The notes under the pieces are model-generated. The model saw nothing but the letters and a program-made list of their open reading frames with translations, did no database searches and was not told where the DNA came from. Both the position numbers and the translations under genes were made by a program. Shown here piece after piece: positions 18,389 to 26,986 of a stretch of DNA of 64,000 nt. Positions within the stretch are counted from its first letter, which is position 1. The number at the start of each line of letters is the position of its first letter. This DNA is from CAWGMT01 sp963823675 (GTDB lineage: Bacteria; Planctomycetota; Planctomycetia; Isosphaerales; Isosphaeraceae): NCBI GenBank assembly GCA_963823675.1, contig CAWGMT010000012.1:868001-932000 (forward strand), written 5' to 3'.

Positions 18389-19090
18389 ATGATAACGTCC
18401 CAAGTCTCCATTGCAACCCACTGGCGTCGAGACCCCGACTACAGCGCGCGTCCTGGCGGTTCGATACATTCATCCTTCGGATTTGCCGTCTTCGTCGTCG
18501 TTCAGTTGGAAGCGCCCGCCTGGGCCTGGGGCCGCCTCGGCCACCGTGTCACCGCCAGGCTCGCCGAGCTCCACCTGACTCCCCGAGCGAAAGCCGAGAT
18601 CAAGGCATTACTCGCCGATGGGGAGTCGCTGGCCGATTGCTCGACATGGGCGAACGAGTACCCGCGGGGCCACCAGAAATCCGCACCTTGGCACTACGTC
18701 GATGTTCCGCTCGATGAGCCTAGATACGACGCCCGGTTCTCTGGTGATGACCCGAAGAAAGGCTTCATCGTGGGCAAGATCGCCGAGTTCCGAGCGATCC
18801 TGAAAGACCCGAGCAAGCCGGTCGAGGAGAGACGCAAGGCCCTGCGCTTCATCATCCACCTGGTCGGCGACCTCCACCAGCCTATGCACGTCGGCGACAA
18901 TCGCGACCGAGGGGGAAACGACACGCAAATCCGGTTCTTCGACATAGGCTCGAACATGCACGGTCTGTGGGATTCCGGTCTGATCGAGTGGAACACCCGG
19001 GCATCGGTCGGGTTGGGGTCAGAAGGCCCATTATGTCCCCAAACCCGGGCCGACCCTATTGGGAGCCTTTCGCCCACGCCCAAGCCATGA
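18389..19090 (+). pseudogene. S1/P1-type nuclease, C-terminally truncated
   Basis: Homologous to the zinc-dependent S1/P1 single-strand nucleases, exported enzymes of ~270-300 residues. The N-terminal WGRLGHRV and the metal-ligand segments DCSTWANE, PWHYVDVP, HLVGDLHQPMHVGDNRDRGG and MHGLWDSGLIEWNTR are all present. Immediately after WNTR, at about 19005-19015, family similarity ends. The remaining ~28 codons come from a palindromic repeat and the antisense of the next gene. The expected C-terminal helices (~80 residues) are missing. The start is uncertain; the ATG at 18389 is one option. Activity is doubtful because the scaffold is incomplete. Confidence 0.7.
19013..19042. repeat. REP-like palindrome at the nuclease truncation point
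   Basis: TTGGGG (19013-19018) and CCCCAA (19037-19042) flank GGGGTCAGAAGGCCCATTAT-type sequence. This resembles repetitive extragenic palindromes associated with REP-type tyrosine transposases. It sits exactly where the S1/P1 nuclease loses similarity. Confidence 0.4.
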
Positions 19091-19460
19091 CCCGCCACCC
19101 TGCGTCGAGCTTGCGAAGGGCCGCCGTGAAGGTCGAGCCGGTTTGCGTCACCGGCGTGCCTTGCAGTCGGAATGTCATGGTCGCGGGAACGACCACATAC
19201 CCACGGTCGCCGGTGACGTTGACATGCCACGGCTCGCCCAGAGTAATGAGATAGCCTGAGGCACCCGCATGCTCGCCTTCAACCTGCACGTCTCCGTACC
19301 AATCCTGAGTGGCGGTCGGCCCGTGCCACACGTGCGGAGCCATGCCGTCAAGAATGGTCATCGGGACATCACACGCCGCGGCCATGCCATTTACATCAGA
19401 TCTGTTGGAACAATCGATGTATTGACGCACCGTCTCCATGGGGTCGGTTGTGCTGGCCAT
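19056..19460 (-). CDS. SnoaL/NTF2-like protein
   Basis: A complete 134-residue ORF with the pattern of NTF2-like cone-fold proteins. It opens with a helix (METVRQYIDCSNRSDVNGMA), has a WHGPTATQDWYGDVQ segment and ends in beta strands (GDRGYVVVPATMTFRL, GWRVMAWAWAKG). Such domains bind small hydrophobic ligands or act as isomerases and dehydratases, and the substrate cannot be predicted. No signal peptide. It converges with the truncated nuclease and overlaps that frame by 35 bp, which supports the view that the nuclease frame beyond ~19010 is not real coding sequence. Confidence 0.7.
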   Translation of the reverse strand: MASTTDPMETVRQYIDCSNRSDVNGMAAACDVPMTILDGMAPHVWHGPTATQDWYGDVQVEGEHAGASGYLITLGEPWHVNVTGDRGYVVVPATMTFRLQGTPVTQTGSTFTAALRKLDAGWRVMAWAWAKGSQ

Positions 19461-19886
19461 CGGGATTCTCGTTTCTGTCGTTGTTCCAGGATTTCTCAGA
19501 TAAGCGTTGACCTCGCCGAAAGAGACCGCGCCGGGCCTCCTGAAAACGTAATGGACTCGGGCCGAATACCCGTGTCCATGGGATAGGTCGGCAAAATCGG
19601 CAGAAGCAACACAGAGGGGGCTTATCGGACGGTCACCCCTTCGCCGCAGCGCTTAGGGTTTTTTATTGTCCGTTTGCTACAGGATGGCCAATCCGCATCG
19701 AAGCCGGTCTCACCGCGGGTGACTCGGAACATGGTCGTTTGCCTTGTGGGTAACGCCGGGACGGGTTGATTCCATCGTCCAGGATGGCGCGATCGATTTC
19801 AAGCGGGATCACGAAGGCCACTGGGGATGTTGATCAGCGGATTCCGCAGGATCAAGGGATCTTCACAATCGACGCCGAACCCCCGT
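19461..19886. other. No recognisable gene
   Basis: The interval upstream of the NTF2-like gene and downstream of the CHAT gene has no convincing coding sequence. A T6 run near 19660 follows a weak GC stem and could be a poor terminator on the plus strand. Confidence 0.35.
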
Positions 19887-22800
19887 TCAATCCGGATCAC
19901 CCACCAGCACAAACGCAGCCCAGAAGTAGGGGTGGTCATACGGCCGCTTGCCACTTGATTTGGTAGAAGTCGCTGCACCGGGCGTCGTCGCGCCATCGAC
20001 CGTTGCCAGCGGCCGCACGTCGCCTCGCTGAAGCGCCGCCAGCTCGCCATCGATCTGGTCCACGGTCAAGCTCCGCAGCCATCGCTTTGCCTCCTGCAAC
20101 GCCTCGGCCTTGGGCATCGGCTTTAACAGCGCGGGCCGCTTGCCCAGCAAGTTCTGGTAGAACCGCGTCATCAGGAGCGACGTGGCCTTGTCGTCCACTC
20201 TCCATAGCGACAGGCACACACTGCGTACTCCGGACATCAAGAGCGCCTGCGTGAAACCCACGAACCCCTCGCCACCGCTTTCCGGGCCGAGTGCCGTCGC
20301 ACACGCCGAGAGCGTCACCAGCTCGGCCTTCAAGTCCCAGCTCCGCTGGATTTCCCTCACGATCAGCCGACCATCGAAGACCGGCTTGTGGCTCATGACC
20401 TGCTCAAGCGGGTCGGGCAACCCGGTCTGTGTGAGTATCACCGCCGATCGCTCCGGGATCGCCTCGTCGATCACCCCGTGGGTTGCCATGTGGACGAAGG
20501 CGAACCGGCCCAGCTCGCCCGAGGCGGCCAGGTGGTCCAGCTCGGGCTCACTGGCGTCGGCCCCGAGAAGAGCCTTGGTCGGTCGGCCGTCGGATTGGAA
20601 GAGCTGAGCGAGTGCCTCCACCTCGCGCCGTGTGCCCGGCAAGGGGACGAACTTCTCGCCTCCCGACCGCGCCGCCGCAAGCACCTGCTCCAACTTGTGT
20701 TGTTCGGCAATCGCGGCCGGTGCCGGCCGAGCGTCGATAAACGCGCCGAGCTTGCCGGGAGCCAATTCTCGCCGGGACGAACGACCATCTCGCCATATCT
20801 CAACAGCGACCGGCTTGTCGCCCTCGGCGACGACCTTGAGGTCGGCCTTCTTTTTGAGCACCTGGCCGTTGTAGGCCAGCAAGACATCCCCGTCTTTCAG
20901 TCCGTGGTTTGCCGCGTTCAACCCACGGACGACCGCGTTGACGAGGAGGCCGTGGTCAGGCGGGGGCTTGGGCTCGCTCGATTTGTCCGGGCGATCGTAC
21001 ACCGGGTCACCCAGCGCGAGCAAACCGGAATGTCTGTCGGGCCGGGGCTGTTCGCGCAGATACTTGAACACCGTGGCAGACGGGGCGTAGCTAACGGTGC
21101 GGGAGTCGCCGGCAGCCAGCAGGGCCTCGACCGGGATGCCGGTCATGCCTCGTGAAGGAAGGACGATCAGCCGCCTGGCCGGCGGCAGGCCGGCGGTGGT
21201 GGCGCCCAGGGCCTTGGCCAGCGGCTCGATGCGCTGGGTGCGCAGTTTTTCAAGCAGGGACCGCAGATCGGCTGAGCCATCGCCGGGGCGGGCGCACAGC
21301 GCCGTCCGGACCCGGCTCGCAAGCTCGGTGTCGTCCTTGGTCCATAGCCCATCCCGACCGGTCCCCGCGATCGGCACCCAGGTCGGGGTTCCCCGGGAAC
21401 GGACGACGACCGCCCAGTGCTCGCCGTCTGGGTCAGCCGCGTTTGGTCCCAAGGGTGCGATATCGACCCAGGCGAGCAGGGCAGCGTCGGCGGGCAGCGC
21501 GCCTGGATTTCGACCAGGCTGGCGACCTGGCCCGCCAACGTGCCATGATCCTGGACGAGCTTGGTGTGAAACTCACCGAGGGAGATGCTCGCCAGCTCGC
21601 GCTGGCGCTTCAGTTCTTCGAATCGCTTGGCGCGCTCGGCCTGGTCGAGGTTCTTGGGCGTGGTTTCTGCAACCTTGTCGAGCCGCTCCAAATCGGTGCT
21701 CAATTCGCGGAGCCGGGCTCGCTCGGCGGGTGTGAGCCGCCGGTCCTGGCGCGCGGACAATTCGTCGAGCAGGCCGCGGCCCAAGTCCTCCTCCAGCCGG
21801 TGCCACGCCCTGGCCGGTTGACCAAGCCGGGCCAGCACGGCGGCCAGGGCGGGGCGCACTGACTCCTTGGTCTCGGCGCGCTCCAGCCCGGTAAACGCGA
21901 CCTGGAGCCTGGCTGCATCCAGGCTCTGCACCGCACTCTGCCATCGGTCGCGCGCCTCCGGGTATTTCCCCTGGGCGTTGAGATTAGCCGCCAGTCTGTT
22001 GTAGCTGGCGGCGGTCTTGGGGTGGTCGTCGGTGAGCAGGCGGCGGCGTATCTCCAATGCCCTTTCGAGCAACGGTCCCGCCTGGACGTACTTACCCTGG
22101 GCGCCGAGGTTTTGCGCCAGGTTACTGTAGCCTGCGGCGGTCTCGGGGTGGTCGTCGGTGAGCAGGCGACGCCAGATCTCCAGCGCCTTCTCGTAGCATG
22201 GCTGGGCCAGGGCGTACTTCCCCTGAGCTCCGAGGTTATGCGCCACGCCATTGTAGCTTCGGGCCGTTTCCGGGTGGTCGTCGGTGAGCAGGCGGCGGCG
22301 GATCTCGAGCGCCTTGTCGTACATCGGCTGGGCCTCGGCGTACCTTTTCTGGTCTTCGAGGTTGAACGCCAGGCCGTTGTAGGCGTCGGCGGTGTGGGGG
22401 TGGTCTTCCGTCAGGAGGCGACGGCAGGTCTCGAGCGCCTTCTCGAAGAGCGGCTGGGCCTGGGCGTACTTCCCCTGGTCATCGAGGTTTTTCGCCAAGT
22501 TGTAGTAGCCTCCGGCGGTGTCGAGGTTGTCGTCGGTCAGGAGCCGGCGCGTGATCTCGAGCGCCTTCTCGAGGAGTGGCTGGGCTTGGGCGTACTTCCC
22601 CTGTGCGTTGAGGGTCATCGCCAGGTTGTTGTAGCTCTTAGCGGTGACGGGGTGGTCGTCGGTCAGGTGGCGCCTGCGGATCTCCAGCGCCTTCTCGAGG
22701 AGTGGCTGGGCCTGGGGGTACTTCCCCTGGGAGTGGAGGTTAAGCGCCATGTTGTTGTAGCTGGTGGCGGTCTCCGGGTGGTCGTCGGTGAGCAGGCGGC

Positions 22801-23505
22801 GGTAGATCTCCAGCGCCTTCTCATAGAGTGGTTGGGCAGCCGCGTACTTCCCCTGCGCGTGAAGGTTGAACGCCACGTTATTGAAGCTGGAGGCCGTGAA
22901 GGGGTGGTCGTCGGTCAGAAGCCGGCGCAGATCTCCAGCGCCTTTTCGAACAGCGGCTGGGCCTGGGCGTACTTCCCCTGCGCGTTGAGGGTGTACGCCA
23001 CTTCGTTGTAGCTATTGGCGGTGTCGGGGTGGTCGTCGGTGAGCAGGCGGCGTCTGATTTCGAGCGCCTTCTCGGCCAGCGGCTGGGCCTGGGCGTACTT
23101 TCCCTGGACATTGAGGGTTTGCGTTTGTTCGAACATACTGCGCGTCGATTGGTAGGCGAGGCGATCCTCGCGCGGCATCGGCGCCAACCGGTGCAAGGTC
23201 TTCTCGAGCCACTGGGCATCCACGGTCTCGAAGTGCTTCGACCCCTGAACTCGCATCCGCAAACCGACCAGTTCCTCGGTCCGCGCAATCGCCTCATCCC
23301 AGCGATCGGCCTTCATCGCCTTGTCGATCTGCTCATCCAGTTGCTTGGCTCGTTTCTCGTCCTCGCCGGCCAGCTTGCGCAATCCCGGCGCGGTGGGTTG
23401 GGCTTCCTTCGGAGGCGCGGTCTGTGCCGTAGCGGGCATCTCCGGCATCGCCAGCCCGAACCCGATCAGCAGCCCGAGCCGAAACACGACGCGACGAGCT
23501 TTCAT
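19887..23505 (-). CDS. Exported TPR-PDZ-CHAT protease-like protein (two frameshifts)
   Basis: A ~1200-residue protein. The ATG at 23505 gives a good signal peptide (VVFRLGLLIGFGLAMPEMPA) and forms an ATGA overlap with an upstream ORF. After a charged helical region come nine full and one partial 42-residue TPRs of the kinesin-light-chain type, then a long helical region. The C-terminal CHAT (caspase-like) domain has its catalytic His in VHMATHGVI and Cys in LVTLSACATALG, both intact. A PDZ-like segment (LVNAVVRGLNAANHGLKDGD, VLLAYNGQVLKKK) is inserted in the CHAT domain ahead of the His. Frame changes near 22925 and 21490 each fit loss of one base. Known CHAT proteases cleave specific protein partners; the target here is unknown. 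Confidence 0.82.
21957..23113 (-). repeat. Coding tandem repeat, about nine units of 126 bp
   Basis: Each unit encodes one 42-residue TPR with the core QGKYAQAQPLLEKALEIRRR followed by LLTDDHP. Adjacent units are very similar in DNA as well as protein, which suggests recent expansion or gene conversion. The least conserved unit reads EDQKRYAEAQPMYDKALEIR. Confidence 0.85.
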
Positions 23506-23783
23506 GGTGCAGCCTCTTCCCAGGTCAGGCATTCGGTGATGGGCCAATCGATGAGGATACCGATTTCAAGACGCTTCGCCCAGAACTCGGCGAGGGTGGT
23601 GCCGCGGTGCCCCATCTGGCTGGGCGGCGCGAGCAAGTCGGCGCCATCGCCGACCCCGCTAGGTTGCCCAGGAGCAGCCGGGCCGCCTTGTCGGGCGAAA
23701 CCATCGGCCCAGAACCCGACCGCCCCGCCAGCGAGCGCGGAGGCTGCCGCTGCGGGTGCGCGCCCCGAGCAGGTCGGCGCCAT
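23502..23783 (-). CDS. C-terminal part of an unrecognised protein, coupled to the CHAT gene
   Basis: The frame ends in a TGA that shares ATGA with the CHAT start codon at 23505, a typical arrangement for translational coupling. The last ~40 residues (MGHRGTTLAEFWAKRLEIGI and PITECLTWEEAAP) have a normal protein composition. Upstream of about 23650 the sequence is Ala/Gly-rich, and better-looking pieces lie in other frames (SPDKAARLLLGNLAG; VVAAADGADLLGAR). The gene is therefore probably frameshifted or broken, and its start is not defined. A near-repeat containing GTCGGCGCCATCG occurs at about 23635 and 23770. I do not recognise the family. Confidence 0.4.
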   Translation of the reverse strand: MAPTCSGRAPAAAASALAGGAVGFWADGFARQGGPAAPGQPSGVGDGADLLAPPSQMGHRGTTLAEFWAKRLEIGILIDWPITECLTWEEAAP

Positions 23784-23883
23784 CGGCGGCGGCTACGACT
23801 CGAGGCACCCGCTCGGCCCGTGTGCGAGCTGCGATATTGTCGGTCAGTGCATACTTGCCAAAACGCAATTAACAGCGTTGGAT

Positions 23884-24099
23884 ATGTTCATGTGTAAACC
23901 GTTTTCTTCACTGCTGCGTCAAGCCATCCTGGATTCAGGTCAAACCCGTTACGCGCTAGCTTTCAAGTGCGGGGTTGATCAGGCGGTCTTGTGTCGGTTT
24001 GTGGCAGGCAAGAGCGGTTTGAACCTGGCGACCATCGACAAGTTGGTAGTGGGGCTCGGGATCGAGGTCAAGATCCGACGAACACCGCAGGGGAACTGA
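23884..24099 (+). CDS. Small XRE-type helix-turn-helix DNA-binding protein
   Basis: A 71-residue protein almost entirely made of an HTH fold: LLRQAILDSGQTRYALAFKC, GVDQAVLCRFVAGKSGLNLA, TIDKLVVGLGIEV. The recognition helix (QAVLCRFVAGK) and the downstream N-L-x-T-x-x-K-L pattern match Cro/C1-type regulators. ATG codons at 23884 and 23890 are both possible. It is divergent from the CHAT gene and its partner ORF, so it could regulate them. No operator repeat was identified. Confidence 0.75.
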   Translation: MFMCKPFSSLLRQAILDSGQTRYALAFKCGVDQAVLCRFVAGKSGLNLATIDKLVVGLGIEVKIRRTPQGN

Positions 24100-24902
24100 A
24101 AAGGACACGCATCGCAGCCTTCGATCGGTCGTATGGTCTCATCGAGCCTCCAACCCGCGCTCCGACAGCCAGCAACCGCGAGCCAGATCCAGCATCGCGG
24201 TCTTGACCGATGGCGTCAGCCGGTATCCTAATGTCACACTTGGGGAGGGTCGCCGATCGCTGCAATCGAGCCTCGTGTTCCTTCATCTCCTTGGCGGCGA
24301 CTCGAACACGGTCGGAATACCCGCCGTCGAGGCGTTTCACGGTGGGGTGCCGATCGTTCCATTCCACCCGCAGGCCGCGTTGCAGAATAACCAGCACACT
24401 CGTTACAGTCGCACCGACTCCACGGGAAGTCGTCTCCCAAAGCTAGGGGCAAACTCGCCCGCCGTTTCGAAATCAGTGAACAGCCCGAAAGATTTTCCAC
24501 TTTTTTTTTCGCTCAGCAGCATAAGAGGTTGCGGCAAAAAAATCGGCGAATTGTAAATCTTGCGTTAACGAAATTTTGAGATCAGCGCATTTTATATATA
24601 GAGAACTGGGCGCAGACTGCGTATTCAACATCCACCAGCGGATTCGCTCCGAACGGGCTGACTTAGACACAGGTTAACGACGAATTACACGAATCTCACG
24701 AAAAGAGACGGAAGACTGGATGATCGAGTGACTATTGGGACCAGTCATCAGGACGAGGTTGTGAGCATTCCGAGAAGACGGCTCTCCCGCTCGTAAGATT
24801 CGTGCTATCGGTGGTTTAGATCAAGTCCCCGGATCCTTGCCCCTCGAGGGCGTGCCGGCCAGCCCTGAGCCCGGGGCTGAGAACCGTGGGCGGGCAACAC
24901 GG
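24100..24902. other. Gene-free AT-rich interval
   Basis: No convincing coding sequence. 24490-24610 is markedly AT-rich for this genome, with a T9 run at 24501-24509 and TATATATA near 24592. It may hold promoters, but no clear -35/-10 pair stands out. Confidence 0.4.
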
Positions 24903-24930
24903 AAAAAAACCAGTGGAATTGTCCCACTGG
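24903..24930 (-). terminator. Rho-independent terminator of the 25-29 kb operon
   Basis: Read on the minus strand: a perfect 7-bp stem (CCAGTGG / CCACTGG, 24924-24930 and 24910-24916) with a 7-base loop, followed directly by seven T (24909-24903). It begins four bases after the hydrolase gene ends. Confidence 0.9.
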
Positions 24931-24933
24931 CTC

Positions 24934-25797
24934 TCATTGGCTACCATTCCCGATCGTCCGATCGAGCCAGGCGACAAGATCCAGAGCGTATCGGGAAGGA
25001 TCAGATTCGAATTCCAGCGTGTGGTGTCCCTCCGGATATTCGATCACCTTCCGGTCCGTCGATGCGAGACCTTGGAAGTAATCGAGCGTCTTTCCATTAT
25101 CGACGATTCGGTCCTGGCCGGCCAGCATCAACAGGGCAGGCTGTCGGACGCGGCGGCGGCACCATTTCACCAGCAGGTCGATGAAGGAGCTCGCCGCCAA
25201 CAAGCCGGCAGTCCCCTCGCGAAGGCTGTGCGGATCGGCCGCGATGAACGCCTGCCCCTCCGGGCTGGCCGTGAAGAGCGCCGGATCGGACAACGGGATT
25301 GCGAAGGTCTTGCGGCGGTTGGTCACGAAAGCCCAGAAGACTTGGAATTGTTCGAGCCGCGAAACGCCGACGCGGGGATGCAGGCCCGGGCAGATCAAAG
25401 CCATGGCGCCGACCAGCTTCGGGTAGCGCGCGGCCGCGATGACGACGAGCTTTCCGCCCCAGCTTATGCCCGCAAGGGCCAGCGGCAATTCCGGCCGGTC
25501 GGCCTTGACGCACGACAGCCATTCGGCCAGATCGAGGTTCAGCCGCCGCGGCGAAGGGGTGTGTCCCCGGTCGCGCACGTTGGCGCCCGACCCGCGCCGA
25601 TCGGGAAACGACGTGACATAGCCGGCCCCTGCCAGAGTGCGACCCAGACGATGATACCAGCCGCCATGGCTCTGGACGCCGTGGATCACGACAACCTGGC
25701 CCTTCACCGGCGAACCGATGACGGGCCATGCGGTGACGGCGAGCGGATAGCCGTCGGAGGCGACAAAGGTGCGGATTTCCGGCGTGCTCTCATTCAT
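24934..25797 (-). CDS. Alpha/beta hydrolase (monoacylglycerol lipase/lysophospholipase-like)
   Basis: A 287-residue cytosolic serine hydrolase. It has the oxyanion region VVVIHGVQSHGGWYHRLGRT, the nucleophile elbow GISWGG (Ser ~112), the acid in LMLAGQDRIVDN and the base in YPEGHHTLEFE, so the Ser-Asp-His triad is intact. The pattern is that of lysophospholipase/monoacylglycerol lipase-like enzymes, but the substrate is unknown. Its start overlaps the end of the epimerase gene by 8 bp, which implies translational coupling, and an intrinsic terminator follows at once. It is therefore the last gene of the operon. Confidence 0.85.
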   Translation of the reverse strand: MNESTPEIRTFVASDGYPLAVTAWPVIGSPVKGQVVVIHGVQSHGGWYHRLGRTLAGAGYVTSFPDRRGSGANVRDRGHTPSPRRLNLDLAEWLSCVKADRPELPLALAGISWGGKLVVIAAARYPKLVGAMALICPGLHPRVGVSRLEQFQVFWAFVTNRRKTFAIPLSDPALFTASPEGQAFIAADPHSLREGTAGLLAASSFIDLLVKWCRRRVRQPALLMLAGQDRIVDNGKTLDYFQGLASTDRKVIEYPEGHHTLEFESDPSRYALDLVAWLDRTIGNGSQ

Positions 25798-26971
25798 AGT
25801 GGATCTCGCGGCTCATCAAGGTCATCGCCTCGAGTGCGGCCGGCGAGACGTCGATGCCAAGCCCCGCCCGCAAAAGCGGTCGTGCCCGCCCGCCGTAACC
25901 GAACGTCAGATCGCGAGTGGTCAGGTTCGCGGCCAGGATGTGGCGATCGTAGGAACCCTCGACATAGCGCAGCCCGGCGACCCGACTGGCAACATGACGG
26001 CCGGCGGCCGAGAGCAGGCTCGTTTCGCCGGGATGGCAGCCAAGCTGGACACCGAGCCCCGCCCGCTGGGCCAGGGCGATGATCCGCAGCGAGGCCAGGA
26101 TTCCCCCACATTTCGACAGCCGTACATTGAGCAAGTCGGCCGTGCGGCAGTTCACGGCCGCCTGGGCATCGGGATAGCCGCACAGCGATTCATCGAGCAT
26201 GACGGGAATTCCCAGACGAGGCCGAAGCTCCGCCAGCGCCCCGACCTCGGCGTGCGGGACCGGTTGCTCCAGTGCAGACGGGTTGAACGGTCGCAACGGC
26301 TCGACCCGCGCGAGCAACTCGGCCGCCGGCCAGGCCTCGTTGGCGTCCAGACGCAAGTCGATTCGCGGGCCGAGCACGCGACGCATCCGCTCGAGACGCC
26401 GGCGATCATCCTGACCCGCGGTCCCAACTTTGACTTTGACCTGGGAGAAGCCGTAGATCCAGATCTTCCACGCCGAGACCGCCTCGCCCTTGGCCGACTC
26501 GGCCGTGATGGCCGCGCTGTAGCGAACCCAGCGGGGCCTGGGAAATCGCTCGAGCCCTTCGATCTGTGCCAGCTCAACCGCTCGACCGACCGACTCACCG
26601 AACCGCCGGCCGTAAGCATCCAGCAGGGCCAGTTCGAGAGCACACCGGGCGGAGTTGCCGGCCATGCCGCGAGGATCGGCTTCGTTTTCCGGCAAGGTGA
26701 GGCTGGCCAGGCGAGCCACGAGCTGGGCGTAATCCGTTGGCCGCCCGACCAGTCGGGCCCAATCGTGTTTCTCGAGTGTGGCAAAGGCCGTTTCGAGCGT
26801 CTCGCCGGTGACATAAGGGCGGGGGACGCCCTCGCCATAACCGATGGTGCCGTCGTCCAGAGTCACCCGCGCGACCAGGTTTTCACTGACCGAACGCTCG
26901 AACGAGGCGTGACGAACGACTTTCTTGAGCGGAACCGCTACCCGGAAGAGTTTGAGACTCGTCATGGTCAT
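25790..26971 (-). CDS. Enolase-superfamily enzyme (dipeptide epimerase/muconate-lactonising subgroup)
   Basis: A 393-residue enzyme. The N-terminal capping domain includes VARVTLDDGTIGYGEGVPRP. The barrel carries the KxK acid/base motif in QVKVKVG, metal ligands in LRLDANEAW (Asp), ALEQP (Glu) and VMLDESL (Asp), and the second catalytic Lys in VRLSKCGG. This is the muconate-lactonising-enzyme subgroup, which includes L-Ala-D/L-Glu epimerases and o-succinylbenzoate synthases. Without a menaquinone or murein gene nearby I cannot choose between them. It lies 15 bp after the NicO gene and overlaps the hydrolase start. Confidence 0.85.
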   Translation of the reverse strand: MTMTSLKLFRVAVPLKKVVRHASFERSVSENLVARVTLDDGTIGYGEGVPRPYVTGETLETAFATLEKHDWARLVGRPTDYAQLVARLASLTLPENEADPRGMAGNSARCALELALLDAYGRRFGESVGRAVELAQIEGLERFPRPRWVRYSAAITAESAKGEAVSAWKIWIYGFSQVKVKVGTAGQDDRRRLERMRRVLGPRIDLRLDANEAWPAAELLARVEPLRPFNPSALEQPVPHAEVGALAELRPRLGIPVMLDESLCGYPDAQAAVNCRTADLLNVRLSKCGGILASLRIIALAQRAGLGVQLGCHPGETSLLSAAGRHVASRVAGLRYVEGSYDRHILAANLTTRDLTFGYGGRARPLLRAGLGIDVSPAALEAMTLMSREIHYE

Positions 26972-26986
26972 CGGGCGTTTCCGCGG

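Noticed and set aside
22022..23011. 330-codon plus-strand frame with regular VVVGEQA-type repeats
   Set aside because: The periodicity is the antisense image of the TPR coding repeats, not an independent repeat protein.
21957..23113. Regularly spaced repeats considered as a CRISPR array
   Set aside because: Units are 126 bp, in frame and without unique spacers between short repeats. They encode TPRs and no cas gene is near.
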